The position numbers and the translations under genes were made by a program. Below are positions 35,455 through 44,523 of a stretch of DNA of 64,000 nt, piece by piece (positions within the stretch are counted from its first letter, which is position 1; each line of letters opens with the position of its first letter). The notes under the pieces were generated by a model. The model searched no databases, had not been told where the DNA came from, and saw only the letters and a list, made by a program, of their open reading frames with translations. Source of the DNA: Fulvivirga ulvae (GTDB taxonomy: Bacteria; Bacteroidota; Bacteroidia; Cytophagales; Cyclobacteriaceae); assembly GCF_021389975.1 (NCBI RefSeq), contig NZ_CP089981.1, forward strand, positions 2,009,501 through 2,073,500, in the 5' to 3' direction.

Positions 35455-37246
35455 CTAACCTTCCAGGGTTTCCTCGGTGAGTGTCTGTTTTTCAAATAGC
35501 TCTTTATAGATTCCATTCTTTCTCATGAGTTCGTCATGGGTTCCCTCTTCCATCACATAACCATCGTCCAGCACAATTATTTTATCCGCCAGCTTGGCAG
35601 AGGACACACGATGAGAAATAATCAGAGAGGTTCTCCCTTTCATGATTCGCTTCATGCTATTTAGAATAGTATTTTCCGTTTTGGTATCCACGGCAGACAA
35701 AGCGTCATCCAACATTAATATTTTGGGATCCCTGCATATAGCCCTGGCTATTGATACGCGTTGCTTTTGTCCCCCGCTCAGTGTTATTCCGCGTTCTCCC
35801 ACACGGGTATTAAATCCGCCGGGGAATTCTATGATATTATCGTAAACATCTGCCTCCCGGGCCGCATCAATTATCCTCTCTTCAGTGGCGTCTGTAGCCC
35901 CAAAAGCTATATTATTATAAATCGTGTCACTGAAAAGAAATACATCCTGAGGAACATATCCGATTTGGCTTCTCAAACTAATGAGGTTATACTTGTCAAT
36001 TTCACGCCCGTCTATCCGGATCTGACCACTAGAGACATCGTACATTCTGGAGATCAGGTTAGCTATGGTGCTTTTACCGGAGCCTGTAGTCCCGATAATA
36101 GCCAAAGACTGACCCGGCTTTACACTAAAGGAGACATCCTTTAACGCCTGAATACCAGAGTCCGGGTATACTAAATCCACATGGTCAAATTCAATCTCAC
36201 CCTGAAGCTCTTCCACCAGTTCTTCAGTGCTGATAATGTCGTTCTCAACTTTTAAAAATTCATTAAGTCTTTTTTGCGACGCTGCAGCACGCTGTATTAT
36301 ACTGCTTATCCATCCCAAGGAGGTTACAGGCCAGGTCAGAAGGTTTACATAAATGATAAATTCGGCAATGTTACCAAAAGTCAATGTCCCTTTGATAACC
36401 TCAGCACTTCCTGCGTATACGGTCAATATAGTACTTAAACCAATAAGTCCGAGGATCAAAGGGAAAAAAAAGACTTTGCACCTTTGTAAGTTCGAGAGAG
36501 CGGTCTTTGTATTTATTACTTTCATCGGTAAACTTCCTTATGGAGTCATTTTCCCGTGTAAATGATTTTAATACACGTATTCCGGAGAAAGCCTCCTGTA
36601 CAAACGTAGACAAGGCCGACTGGCTTATCTGAATCTCTTCTGACCTTTTGTTTATTATATTATTTACATAGTATATGCTCACAGATAAAATAGGCAAAGG
36701 AATAAGTGCGTACAAGGTTAATGTTACGTTGATGGAGAGCATATAAGGTATAAGCATGGCAAAAAGGGTAACCATACTCAAACCATACATTATTGACGGC
36801 CCCAGGTACATACGGACCCTGCTCACATCTTCAGAAATCCTGTTCATCAGGTCCCCTGTATTGTTCCTCCGGTAAAAACTCAGCGGCAATGACTGGTAAT
36901 GCGCATATATTTCATTTTTCAGGTCAAACTCAATTAACCTGGACATAACTATTATAGTTTGTCGCACCATAAAAAGAAATACTCCACGAAGCAGTGCCAT
37001 AACGAGGATCAATATGGCATAGATTAAAATACTTCCGGCAAAAATGTCATAAATATCATTCTGAAGATCAACACCTTCAAAGGAGCGATACACACTGATA
37101 TTCTCACTCACGAGATTCATAGCGTACCGTACCATTGGTGCCGGAATAATCTGAAAGATGTTGGAAATAATAATAAATACCAGTCCGAGAACCAAGTGAT
37201 ATTTATATTTCCAGAGGTATTTATTGAGATAGCTTAATTCCTTCAT
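35455..37246 (-). pseudogene. ABC exporter split by a +1 frameshift in an A8 run
   Basis: Two overlapping frames together encode one exporter of about 590 residues. The 5' frame (37246 down to ~36470) holds the membrane domain from MKELSYLNKYLWKYKYHLVL to LELTKVQSLFFP. The 3' frame (to 35455) continues PLILGLIGLSTILTVYAG, then Walker A GTTGSGKST, LSGGQKQR, Walker B ILMLDDALSAVD and ISHRVSSA. The join lies in the homopolymer A8 (36464-36471; T8 on the coding strand): seven bases would restore KVQSLFFPLILGLIG. If real, only truncated halves are made; it may also be a sequencing error or slippage. It is a MdlB-type multidrug/lipid exporter relative. Confidence 0.87.
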
Positions 37247-37363
37247 TCAGCGAGAGTCCTGGTCAAGATAAAATGCTTCATTTAAAGCCATAAACCAAAT
37301 TTTATATGGGTTTATCTCTAAAACGGGCAGAGACCTTTCAGGTTTTTCGCAAACGTTGCCGGA

Positions 37364-37395
37364 ATTGAAAAAATAACAAAAAAACCTTAATTTTG
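37364..37395 (+). promoter_or_regulatory. Promoter candidate for leucine dehydrogenase
   Basis: ATTG (37364-37367, one mismatch to TTTG) and TAATTTTG (37388-37395, exact -7 match) are separated by 20 bases. The start codon is 75 bases further on. Confidence 0.4.
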
Positions 37396-37469
37396 GCCGA
37401 CCTTTTTTCTAGAGCATTCCTCTTTTATCAAGGTTCAAAACTACAATAAACTAATTATTTAACATTATT

Positions 37470-38573
37470 ATGATGGAAATAAATGAAGTGGAACGAGTAG
37501 GTGAAGGTTCTGTCTTTGGCGGGCTCGCTAAACTCAATCATGAGCAGGTAGTTTTCTGCCATGATCAGGCTACCGGTCTGAAGGCAATCATAGGAATACA
37601 TAACACAGTACTTGGGCCTGCTCTTGGAGGGACAAGAATGTGGAACTACGCTTCGGAAAAAGAAGCGCTTACTGATGTACTCCGATTGTCAAGAGGAATG
37701 ACCTACAAAGCGGCTATAACAGGTCTCAACCTGGGCGGTGGAAAGGCCGTTATTATCGGTGATGCTGCCACCATGAAAACCGAAGCTTTTCTTAGAAGGT
37801 TCGGTAAGTTTGTAGAGAGCCTGAATGGTAAATACATTACGGCAGAAGATGTTAATATGAAGACTCGCGACATGGAGTACATCGGTATGGAAACATCTCA
37901 TGTAACAGGCCTGCCCGAAAGTATGGGTGGCGGAGGAGACCCATCTCCTGTTACCGCTTATGGCACTTATCTCGGCATGAAGGCTACTGCCAAAAAAGTA
38001 TTTGGCAATGATAGTCTCACAGGTAAAAAAATTGGTGTCCAGGGTGTTGGCCAGGTAGGTATGTATCTGGTAGAGCACCTGACAAAAGAAAATGCTGAGG
38101 TATACATCACAGATATCAGCCAGGAAAAACTCAAGCAGGTATCGTCAACCTATGGTGCCAAAGTGGTTGGTATGGACGAGATCTATGATATCGACATGGA
38201 CATTTATTCTCCATGTGCACTTGGAGCTACTCTGAATGATAATACCATCAACAGGTTGAAGTGCCAGATAGTGGCTGGTGCTGCCAACAATCAATTAGAA
38301 GATGAGCAAAAGCACGGGCATATGCTTATTGACAAAGGCATAACTTATGCTCCTGACTTTTTGATTAACGCCGGTGGTCTCATCAATGTGTATGAAGAAC
38401 ATCTTGGTGCTTACAACAGAGACAGGGCTTATAACACTGCGGAAAAAATATATGATACCTGTCTTAACATTTTAAATGTAGCACAGGACAAAGGCATTTC
38501 AACCCAGGAAGCCGCTATACAATTGGCAGAACAACGAATTGCAGATATAGGTAGGGTTAAATTACCGCGATAA
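37470..38573 (+). CDS. Leucine dehydrogenase family (Glu/Leu/Phe/Val dehydrogenase)
   Basis: A 367-residue NAD-dependent amino acid dehydrogenase that interconverts branched-chain amino acids and 2-oxoacids. The catalytic-lysine segments are RLSRGMTYKAAITGLNLGGG and GKAVIIGD. The Rossmann motif is GVQGVGQVGMYLVEHL, and AGAANNQLEDEQ and PDFLINAGGLINVYEE are also characteristic. Two consecutive ATGs (37470, 37473) are possible starts. It stands alone, 110 bases before nusB. Confidence 0.92.
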   Translation: MMEINEVERVGEGSVFGGLAKLNHEQVVFCHDQATGLKAIIGIHNTVLGPALGGTRMWNYASEKEALTDVLRLSRGMTYKAAITGLNLGGGKAVIIGDAATMKTEAFLRRFGKFVESLNGKYITAEDVNMKTRDMEYIGMETSHVTGLPESMGGGGDPSPVTAYGTYLGMKATAKKVFGNDSLTGKKIGVQGVGQVGMYLVEHLTKENAEVYITDISQEKLKQVSSTYGAKVVGMDEIYDIDMDIYSPCALGATLNDNTINRLKCQIVAGAANNQLEDEQKHGHMLIDKGITYAPDFLINAGGLINVYEEHLGAYNRDRAYNTAEKIYDTCLNILNVAQDKGISTQEAAIQLAEQRIADIGRVKLPR

Positions 38574-38683
38574 ATAAATATTTAACTAATTTTGCAAGGC
38601 TGTTTCGGAAGTCAGATAACCGGGCTTTTGAAGCAGCCTAATTTTTTAATTTTTTAGAAAGTCAGTTCTTTCAATTATTGTAA

Positions 38684-39826
38684 ATGCTTAATAGACGAAC
38701 ATTAAGAATTAAAGGGATGCAGACCATTTTCGCTTTCCAGCAAAGCAAGGGAGCAAATTATGGTCTGGCGCAGGAATTTATCAAAGAAAGCTTTGCTCCC
38801 GACCTCAACTCCATGGAGGTGCAGGACAAAGAATTACTAAACAAGCAAAAACAAGAAGCTCTACAGATATTTGAAGAGAATTATAAATCTCAAAGTTTTA
38901 TAAGCTCAAATGGATCTGTTGAGAAGGTCAACGATGTAGTAAATGAAGCTATTCGCGATTACTACCGGCAAATAGACAAAGATTTCAAATTCTTTAAAAA
39001 GAATATGGTGATCGAGGCTGAGAAGGTGCTCGATCGCTATATATCTATTTTAAACTTGCTTATTGAGTTAAGTAATCTGGCCGAGAGCGATCCGAAGCAA
39101 GATCACAGCAACTTTGTTAAAAATTTGTTAATAAAGGCATTAAAATTTAACAAGTCGCTGGAAAATATTAGCTTGAGGCGAAATATAGGTTGGGACAATT
39201 ACGAGGGTGAAATTCGCCAATGGTTTAAGGAACTAATCAAAACAGATGAAGCTTATATCAGCTACGGAAAGCTGGTTAGCCCTTCATTTGAACAAGACAA
39301 AGACATTGTCAATCATATAGTTAAAAATATTCTGTTTAAGGATGACCTGATTGACAAGTTTATGGAAGAGAAAGACCTTAACTGGAATGAAGACAGGCCT
39401 ATAGTAAAAAGCCTGACTACAAAAACCATAAAATCAATCACCGAAGAGTTGAGTGATGATTTCGAATTGCAGGAGTTGTCCTACAACTGGGAAGATGACA
39501 AGGCGTTCTTTATAAGGCTGTTTGAAGATACTGTAAAAGTAGAAGCAGAATACGAGGATTTAATTGCCAAAAAAACAAAAAACTGGGACATTGATCGTAT
39601 TGCCACTACGGATAAAATCATACTGGAAATGGCAATTTGTGAAATGATTAATTTCCCCAGCATCCCTGTAAAAGTGACAATTAATGAATATATTGAGGTC
39701 GCAAAAAGGTACAGCACTCCGAAGAGTAAAACCTTTATAAATGGTGTACTTGATGTGATAGCCTCCGAACTCATAGACTCAGGTGCTATCAGAAAAAGTG
39801 GACGTGGATTAATCGACAACAAATAA
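38684..39826 (+). CDS. nusB: Transcription antitermination protein NusB, long form
   Basis: A 380-residue NusB. The N-terminal start MLNRRTLRIKGMQTIFAFQQ is typical, as is the C-terminal NusB helical core (DRIATTDKIILEMAICEMIN, SIPVKVTINEYIEVAKRYST, FINGVLDVIASEL). The family in Proteobacteria is ~140 residues; Bacteroidota have a large helical insertion, seen here between residues ~30 and 250. NusB with NusE binds boxA RNA and supports rRNA transcription. It starts a gene run with ytxH, DUF1573, yajC, ybbR and coaE. Confidence 0.92.
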   Translation: MLNRRTLRIKGMQTIFAFQQSKGANYGLAQEFIKESFAPDLNSMEVQDKELLNKQKQEALQIFEENYKSQSFISSNGSVEKVNDVVNEAIRDYYRQIDKDFKFFKKNMVIEAEKVLDRYISILNLLIELSNLAESDPKQDHSNFVKNLLIKALKFNKSLENISLRRNIGWDNYEGEIRQWFKELIKTDEAYISYGKLVSPSFEQDKDIVNHIVKNILFKDDLIDKFMEEKDLNWNEDRPIVKSLTTKTIKSITEELSDDFELQELSYNWEDDKAFFIRLFEDTVKVEAEYEDLIAKKTKNWDIDRIATTDKIILEMAICEMINFPSIPVKVTINEYIEVAKRYSTPKSKTFINGVLDVIASELIDSGAIRKSGRGLIDNK

Positions 39827-39838
39827 AATGCATTAATT

Positions 39839-40156
39839 ATGAGCAGTAAATCAGGAAATTCTTTTTTTGCTTTTTTATTAGGTGCAGCTGCTGGTGCGGC
39901 ACTTGGTGTTTTATACGCCCCTGATAAAGGATCAAATACCCGCGATAAACTGACCTATCGGTTAGATAAATACAAGCAAATGCTTGAGGAGTTGGTAGAA
40001 GATCTAATGTCAGAAAAAAACTCAAATCTAAGTGAGGCTAAAAGCCATGGGCAACGTGTAGTAAGCGACGCTAAAGAAAAGGCAGAAAGATTGCTGGAAG
40101 ATGTAGATCAGTTGATCTCACATATTAAAAGTGGAGAGAAAAACGAAAAAAAATAA
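39839..40156 (+). CDS. YtxH-domain protein
   Basis: A 105-residue protein with an N-terminal glycine/alanine-rich membrane helix (FFAFLLGAAAGAALGVLYAP, the YtxH hallmark, followed by DKGSNTRDKL) and a long charged helix predicted to be a coiled coil. The function of YtxH proteins is unclear; they are linked with stress and the cell envelope. It lies 12 bases after nusB. Confidence 0.85.
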   Translation: MSSKSGNSFFAFLLGAAAGAALGVLYAPDKGSNTRDKLTYRLDKYKQMLEELVEDLMSEKNSNLSEAKSHGQRVVSDAKEKAERLLEDVDQLISHIKSGEKNEKK

Positions 40157-40238
40157 GCGAACGTTTTTTATAAATTTTTGTTTTACCAATTGTTATAATA
40201 AAAAGAGCGCAGCTCAATTTTAAATTACTTAATTAATT

Positions 40239-40778
40239 ATGAACAAAGGAATCAAGTTATCATTATTAGTGGCTGTTTTCGCAATGGTTTTCGCAGCTTG
40301 TGGAAACAATAAAGAGGCTGAGAAAAGAATTGCTGAATTGGAAAACAGGCTTGCAGAAGTTGAAGGTAACAAAAACCCTACAGCTACTCCTGAAACCAAA
40401 CCAGAAGAGAAACCAGAAGGCCCTCTTCCTACATTCTCGTTTGAAGAAGACTTTCATGATTTCGGTACTATAAATGAAGGAGATGTTGTAAAGCACACTT
40501 TCAAATTTACCAACACTGGTGAGGCTCCGTTGATCATTCAAAATGCTCAGGGTTCATGCGGCTGTACAGTACCTACATGGCCTAAAGAGCCAATCCCGGT
40601 GGGTGGAACGGGTGAAATCGTTGCTGAATTCAATAGCAAGGGTAAGCCAAACGTTCAAAACAAAACAGTAACCATCACTGCTAACACATGGCCTAAACAA
40701 ACCAGGCTAAGAATTAAAGCAGAGGTAACACCAGCTGCCGGCGGAGAAACTCCTGCAGATGGTCCTGTAAAAAAATAA
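40239..40778 (+). CDS. DUF1573 lipoprotein
   Basis: A 179-residue lipoprotein (MNKGIKLSLLVAVFAMVFAAC, Cys21). A short heptad-like helix (AEKRIAELENRLAEVEG, a probable Lpp-like coiled coil) and a Pro/Glu-rich linker precede a DUF1573 domain (HDFGTINEGDVVKHTFKFTN, GSCGCTVPTWPKEPIPVGG). Its domain is similar to that at 3021-3413. It ends with a strong terminator, so it closes the nusB-ytxH transcription unit. Confidence 0.87.
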   Translation: MNKGIKLSLLVAVFAMVFAACGNNKEAEKRIAELENRLAEVEGNKNPTATPETKPEEKPEGPLPTFSFEEDFHDFGTINEGDVVKHTFKFTNTGEAPLIIQNAQGSCGCTVPTWPKEPIPVGGTGEIVAEFNSKGKPNVQNKTVTITANTWPKQTRLRIKAEVTPAAGGETPADGPVKK

Positions 40779-40808
40779 GCAACAATATAGTAAGAACTTA
40801 AACTTTTC

Positions 40809-40848
40809 ATCCCAGCTCCTGCAAAGGAGTTGGGATGTTTTTTTTATT
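40809..40848 (+). terminator. Intrinsic terminator after the DUF1573 lipoprotein gene
   Basis: CATCCCA-CTCCT pairs with AGGAG-TGGGATG across GCAA, with one G/T bulge position, and is followed by eight T residues. Confidence 0.9.
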
Positions 40849-40887
40849 AGCGTATTTTAGCAGAAATTTTAACGATTCAATACGATT

Positions 40888-41214
40888 ATGATCAAAACTA
40901 TATTATTGCAGGCAGATGGTGGTGGTGGAGGTATTCAATCACTGATACTTTTTGGGGGAGTAGCCCTCGTTTTCTACTTTTTCATGATCCGGCCCCAGCA
41001 GAAAAAGCAGAAGGAGCAGAAAAAGTTTATTGAAGAGATCAAAAGAGGCGATCAGGTCGTTACCGTTGGCGGAATCCATGGCAAAGTAATGAGCACCGAT
41101 GAAACTACCGTAGTACTTGAGGTAGATAAAGGAGTGAAAATGACTTTTCAGAAGAGCTCTATATCTCTGGATGCCAGCAAACCTGCCCCAGTGAAAGGTG
41201 AAAAGAAAAGTTGA
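40888..41214 (+). CDS. yajC: Sec translocon accessory protein YajC
   Basis: A 108-residue single-span membrane protein. The helix (SLILFGGVALVFYFFMIRPQ) is followed by the YajC signature QQKKQKEQKKFIEEIKRGDQ and VVTVGGIHGKV. It joins SecDF in the protein translocase. Its stop TGA overlaps the TTG start of the ybbR-like gene, so the two are coupled. Confidence 0.93.
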   Translation: MIKTILLQADGGGGGIQSLILFGGVALVFYFFMIRPQQKKQKEQKKFIEEIKRGDQVVTVGGIHGKVMSTDETTVVLEVDKGVKMTFQKSSISLDASKPAPVKGEKKS

Positions 41215-42173
41215 GCAAACTAAATGACATATTGAAATCTTTAAGACCCGATAAGACTAATCGTCTTCGGGTCATCATTCTTTGTGTATTTGCGGCAACT
41301 ACATTCTGGTTTTTGAATGCACTCAATGAGAACTACTCCACTACATTAAAATATCCTTTACAATTTGTCTACGATAAGGAAAAGTATATTGCCATTGAGG
41401 AGCTTCCGGAAAATATTCAGGTTAATGTCAGTGGTTTAGGCTGGAACTTGTTTAGAAACAGCCTTGGCATCAAAGTTACCCCTTTACGCATAGTTCTGGA
41501 GTCTCCCTCAGAACTTAAAAAAATAACCGGAGGAGCTTTACCCGCACTCATATCTGATCAAATCAGCGAGGTGGAGCTTAATTATGTACTTACGGATACC
41601 CTCCATATTAACATCGACAGAAAAACAACCCGGACTTTTCCAGTAAAAATTGATAGCACAGCAATTTCTCTGGCCTCAGGCTATCGAGTTGTTAACTCCA
41701 TAAGGTACACACCCGACTCCGTAACTCTTGAAGGTCCTGATGGTATATTGACTCAAATGCCTGACACGCTGCTCGTAAGTATTCCACAAAAAGACATTGA
41801 TGAGAATTTCAAGGAAGATGTCCCCGTCAATACTCCAAATAATAATCTAATTAAAAGAAACCCTCCGACATTAAACATCGTTTTTGGTGTTGAGGAATTT
41901 ATTCAAACCTCAGAGAGTACCCCTCTTAAAACAGTAAACTTTCCGGAAAATGGGAAAGCATATATTGAAAAGAATACTATCAACATCGGATTTCTGGTGA
42001 GCCAGTCAAAAAGGGAAGAGGTAACATCTGAAGATTTCGAGGCAGTGGTTGATTACAATGACATCAATAAGACTGACTCGACTATCGCACCCAAGCTTGT
42101 TAAATATCCCGGCTACATTCAGGAAGTATCACTGGACACCACAAGAGTAAAAGTCCGCTTCAATGAAGAATAA
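41211..42173 (+). CDS. YbbR-like domain protein
   Basis: A 320-residue protein with a basic N-terminus, one membrane helix (VIILCVFAATTFWFLNALNE) and YbbR-type beta domains outside the membrane (YPLQFVYDKEKYIAIEELPE, YRVVNSIRYTPDSVTLEGPD). The gene starts at TTG within TTGA, overlapping the yajC stop, and overlaps coaE by 11 bases. The family in Firmicutes (CdaR) regulates the diadenylate cyclase CdaA; no cyclase gene is seen nearby, so its role here is open. Confidence 0.85.
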   Translation: MSKLNDILKSLRPDKTNRLRVIILCVFAATTFWFLNALNENYSTTLKYPLQFVYDKEKYIAIEELPENIQVNVSGLGWNLFRNSLGIKVTPLRIVLESPSELKKITGGALPALISDQISEVELNYVLTDTLHINIDRKTTRTFPVKIDSTAISLASGYRVVNSIRYTPDSVTLEGPDGILTQMPDTLLVSIPQKDIDENFKEDVPVNTPNNNLIKRNPPTLNIVFGVEEFIQTSESTPLKTVNFPENGKAYIEKNTINIGFLVSQSKREEVTSEDFEAVVDYNDINKTDSTIAPKLVKYPGYIQEVSLDTTRVKVRFNEE

Positions 42174-42765
42174 ACCTCTCGAAATAGGGGTCACCGGAGG
42201 TATCGGATCTGGTAAAAGCCTGGTATGCAAGATCTTTTCCCTACTGGGTGTACCTGTATACAACTCCGACAACAGGGCAAAATGGATAACAAATAATAGC
42301 AAAAAAGTACGGAGGAAGATAACCAATAGGTTTGGGACTGAAGCCTATACAGCCGAAGGATTGAACAGGGATTATATGGCTGGTAAAGTATTTAATGATC
42401 CGGCCCAGTTGAAAATTCTTAACGCTATCGTACACCCTGCAGTTGGCCAGGATTATGACCTGTGGGTGACAAGCAATTGTCAACAGCCGTACCTAATAAA
42501 AGAGGCAGCGCTGATTTTCGAGGCAGGTTCTTACAAACGCCTCTACAAAGTTATTAATGTATCCGCCCCTGAGGACCTGCGGATCCGGCGTGTACTGCGG
42601 AGAGACCCTTTTCGGAACGAAAAGGAGATAAAATCAATCATTGAAAAACAAATGGCTGAAGTGGATAGGCAACAGCGATCCGATTATAATGTTTTCAACG
42701 ATGAGAAGAAAATGCTTATTCCTCAGATCCTGGATCTACACGAAGAAATCCTAAGCCTTATCTGA
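42163..42765 (+). CDS. coaE: Dephospho-CoA kinase
   Basis: A 200-residue CoaE, which phosphorylates dephospho-CoA in the last step of CoA synthesis. The P-loop is GVTGGIGSGKSLVCKIF. The substrate-binding and lid parts include VYNSDNRAKWI, NAIVHPAVGQ and VLRRDPFRNEKEI. The usual DAD motif is here NSDNRA, a mild deviation. It overlaps both neighbours. Confidence 0.93.
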   Translation: MKNKPLEIGVTGGIGSGKSLVCKIFSLLGVPVYNSDNRAKWITNNSKKVRRKITNRFGTEAYTAEGLNRDYMAGKVFNDPAQLKILNAIVHPAVGQDYDLWVTSNCQQPYLIKEAALIFEAGSYKRLYKVINVSAPEDLRIRRVLRRDPFRNEKEIKSIIEKQMAEVDRQQRSDYNVFNDEKKMLIPQILDLHEEILSLI

Positions 42766-43469
42766 TGTCGCTACATTTACAGGCAGCATTAAATGGAGGT
42801 CGGAATAAAAGAGATAACAAAAATATACCCGTTTCCATACATGAGTTGACTAAAGATGCTGTTGATGCCGTAAAGGCAGGTGCAGGGTCCATTCATCTAC
42901 ATCCGATGGATTCAGGCAATAATGAAACCCTTGACCCCGAAAGGGTAGCAGAAACGCTTTTAAGCATTAGATCAGCTGTTCAGGTACCCGTTGGCATCAG
43001 CACTGGCGAATGGATTAGTGGTCCAAAAACTCTGGACATGATCAAAAACTGGTACGTATTGCCTGACTTTGCATCAGTGAACATTCATGAGTCAGCAGCG
43101 ACAGATGTAATATCTATATTGTGGCAAAAAGGAATAGGTATTGAAGCTGGACTCTGGAGCATAAAAAGTGCGCAAAAATTTCTAAAGATACCAACCACTG
43201 GTTTTATAAGGATTTTAATAGAACCTATGGAAAGTGACACCGCCGTCGCTATCAAGAGTACACAATCCATAATAGCTCTGCTTCAAAAAAATGAGATAAC
43301 AATCCCCCTTCTTCTTCACGGACAAAACGAAAATGCCTGGAAGATACTGGCCTATGCAAGAGCAATGGGGCTAAGTAGCAGAATAGGCTTTGAAGATACT
43401 TTATGGCTGCCGGATGGCAAGCCTGCAAACAGTAATTGTGAATTAATAGATGCTGCCTTAATGTTCTAA
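42765..43469 (+). CDS. BKACE family enzyme (beta-keto acid cleavage, DUF849)
   Basis: A 234-residue protein of the beta-keto acid cleavage enzyme family, which condenses a beta-keto acid with acetyl-CoA to give acetoacetate and a CoA ester. Zn-site HLHP lies in GAGSIHLHPMDSG. The conserved SVNIHESA and the terminal RIGFEDTLWLPDGKPA loop are present. It is shorter than the usual ~270-300 residues. The start codon overlaps the coaE stop by one base. Its substrate is unknown. Confidence 0.85.
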   Translation: MSLHLQAALNGGRNKRDNKNIPVSIHELTKDAVDAVKAGAGSIHLHPMDSGNNETLDPERVAETLLSIRSAVQVPVGISTGEWISGPKTLDMIKNWYVLPDFASVNIHESAATDVISILWQKGIGIEAGLWSIKSAQKFLKIPTTGFIRILIEPMESDTAVAIKSTQSIIALLQKNEITIPLLLHGQNENAWKILAYARAMGLSSRIGFEDTLWLPDGKPANSNCELIDAALMF

Positions 43470-43510
43470 ATAAGGTACTAGACTACAAAAATTTACATTA
43501 CACTAGCTTA

Positions 43511-43544
43511 TAAAAAAATAAGGCTGTATTTGTTAAATACAGCC
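43511..43544 (-). terminator. Intrinsic terminator of the secreted repeat-protein gene
   Basis: GGCTGTATTT (43522-43531) and AAATACAGCC (43535-43544) form a perfect 10-bp stem with a 3-base loop. On the minus strand it is followed by TTATTTTTTTAT. Confidence 0.87.
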
Positions 43545-43585
43545 AATTGCCATGTTAATGTGTAAGAAAAAGTATGAGGCTATAC

Positions 43586-44194
43586 TTATAGCTCATACTT
43601 TTTTACTTCACCGTCAATTTCTACTTCAATTGTGGCTTTTTTAGCCATTCTTTTAAAGTTGTAAAGCTTGCAAAAAGCTCTTTCAAATGACTCCGCTGAG
43701 CTATACACAACTTTCTCGTCTGCATTCAAAATCCTGATGTTAGCTTTAGTTTCACCAGATTGGATAATTGTAAGTTTATATACATCTTCCTTTCCTGTCA
43801 AGGGAGCTACTTTCACGATATTCAAATCCACTGGCACATCATTGCTTGGAGCAACAGAACCATGATAGATCATTTTTTTGCTTATTGTATTTCCTTCAAT
43901 TACTTCTAGGGTATACACACCATCAGGCATTTGGCTGAAATTATATGGCCTTACAAAAGCATTAACTTTCTTAATAGTTTCGGTAAACACCAATCTGTTC
44001 TCAGCATTCCAAATATTGATGATGGTTTTAGCATCACCTTTACCCATGAACAATACACGGTATACGTTGCTCTCCTCTGTACTAACCTCTACCTTTGGAG
44101 CTGCTGTGTTGCTTCCTTTTTCTCCATCAGTGGCATTTACTGCTAAGCTTATTACTGTAAAAAGCGTAGCTAAAATTGCATTTCTTGTTTTCAT
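43586..44194 (-). CDS. Secreted protein with two repeated beta-sandwich domains
   Basis: A 202-residue exported protein (signal MKTRNAILATLFTVISLAVN, cleaved near ANA). It consists of two similar segments, residues 44-101 (VYRVLFMGKGDAKTIINIWN, LVFTETIKKVNAFVRPYNFS) and 138-196 (VYKLTIIQSGETKANIRILN, VVYSSAESFERAFCKLYNFK). Each resembles a T9SS C-terminal-tail/Ig-like fold with the YNF motif and closing TIEV/TLEV strand. The function is unknown. It is monocistronic with its own terminator. Confidence 0.75.
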   Translation of the reverse strand: MKTRNAILATLFTVISLAVNATDGEKGSNTAAPKVEVSTEESNVYRVLFMGKGDAKTIINIWNAENRLVFTETIKKVNAFVRPYNFSQMPDGVYTLEVIEGNTISKKMIYHGSVAPSNDVPVDLNIVKVAPLTGKEDVYKLTIIQSGETKANIRILNADEKVVYSSAESFERAFCKLYNFKRMAKKATIEVEIDGEVKKYEL

Positions 44195-44523
44195 GTCTGT
44201 TTAATTTTGAGTTTTAATTTTCATTTGACACTGCAAATGTCGACACGAAAAGCCTAATAAGTGTTTATGAGATGTTCAAGACATTCTTAAGTATTCGTTA
44301 TGCACAACGCCACTTTTTGCCTCGGTTGTTATGCTTGTTTTAAAAAGGGGTCAAAACAGCCAAAAAATACCATAAGTGAAAATTTGGTTAGTATGCAAAA
44401 GATCAGAAGCGGATATTTCACTTAAATAAAAAGCCAAATTTTAGGTTGGCCAAGTTCACAAAACCAAAGAATAATTGGTGTTAATAATCACTTAACATTC
44501 ACCTGAAGCCTGTTATATAAATG
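44195..44523. other. Gene-free stretch
   Basis: I see no gene or RNA in these ~330 bases. A short imperfect palindrome (TTTGACA-ctgcaaa-TGTCGA, ~44224-44243) sits just upstream of the secreted repeat-protein gene and could be a regulatory site. Confidence 0.3.
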
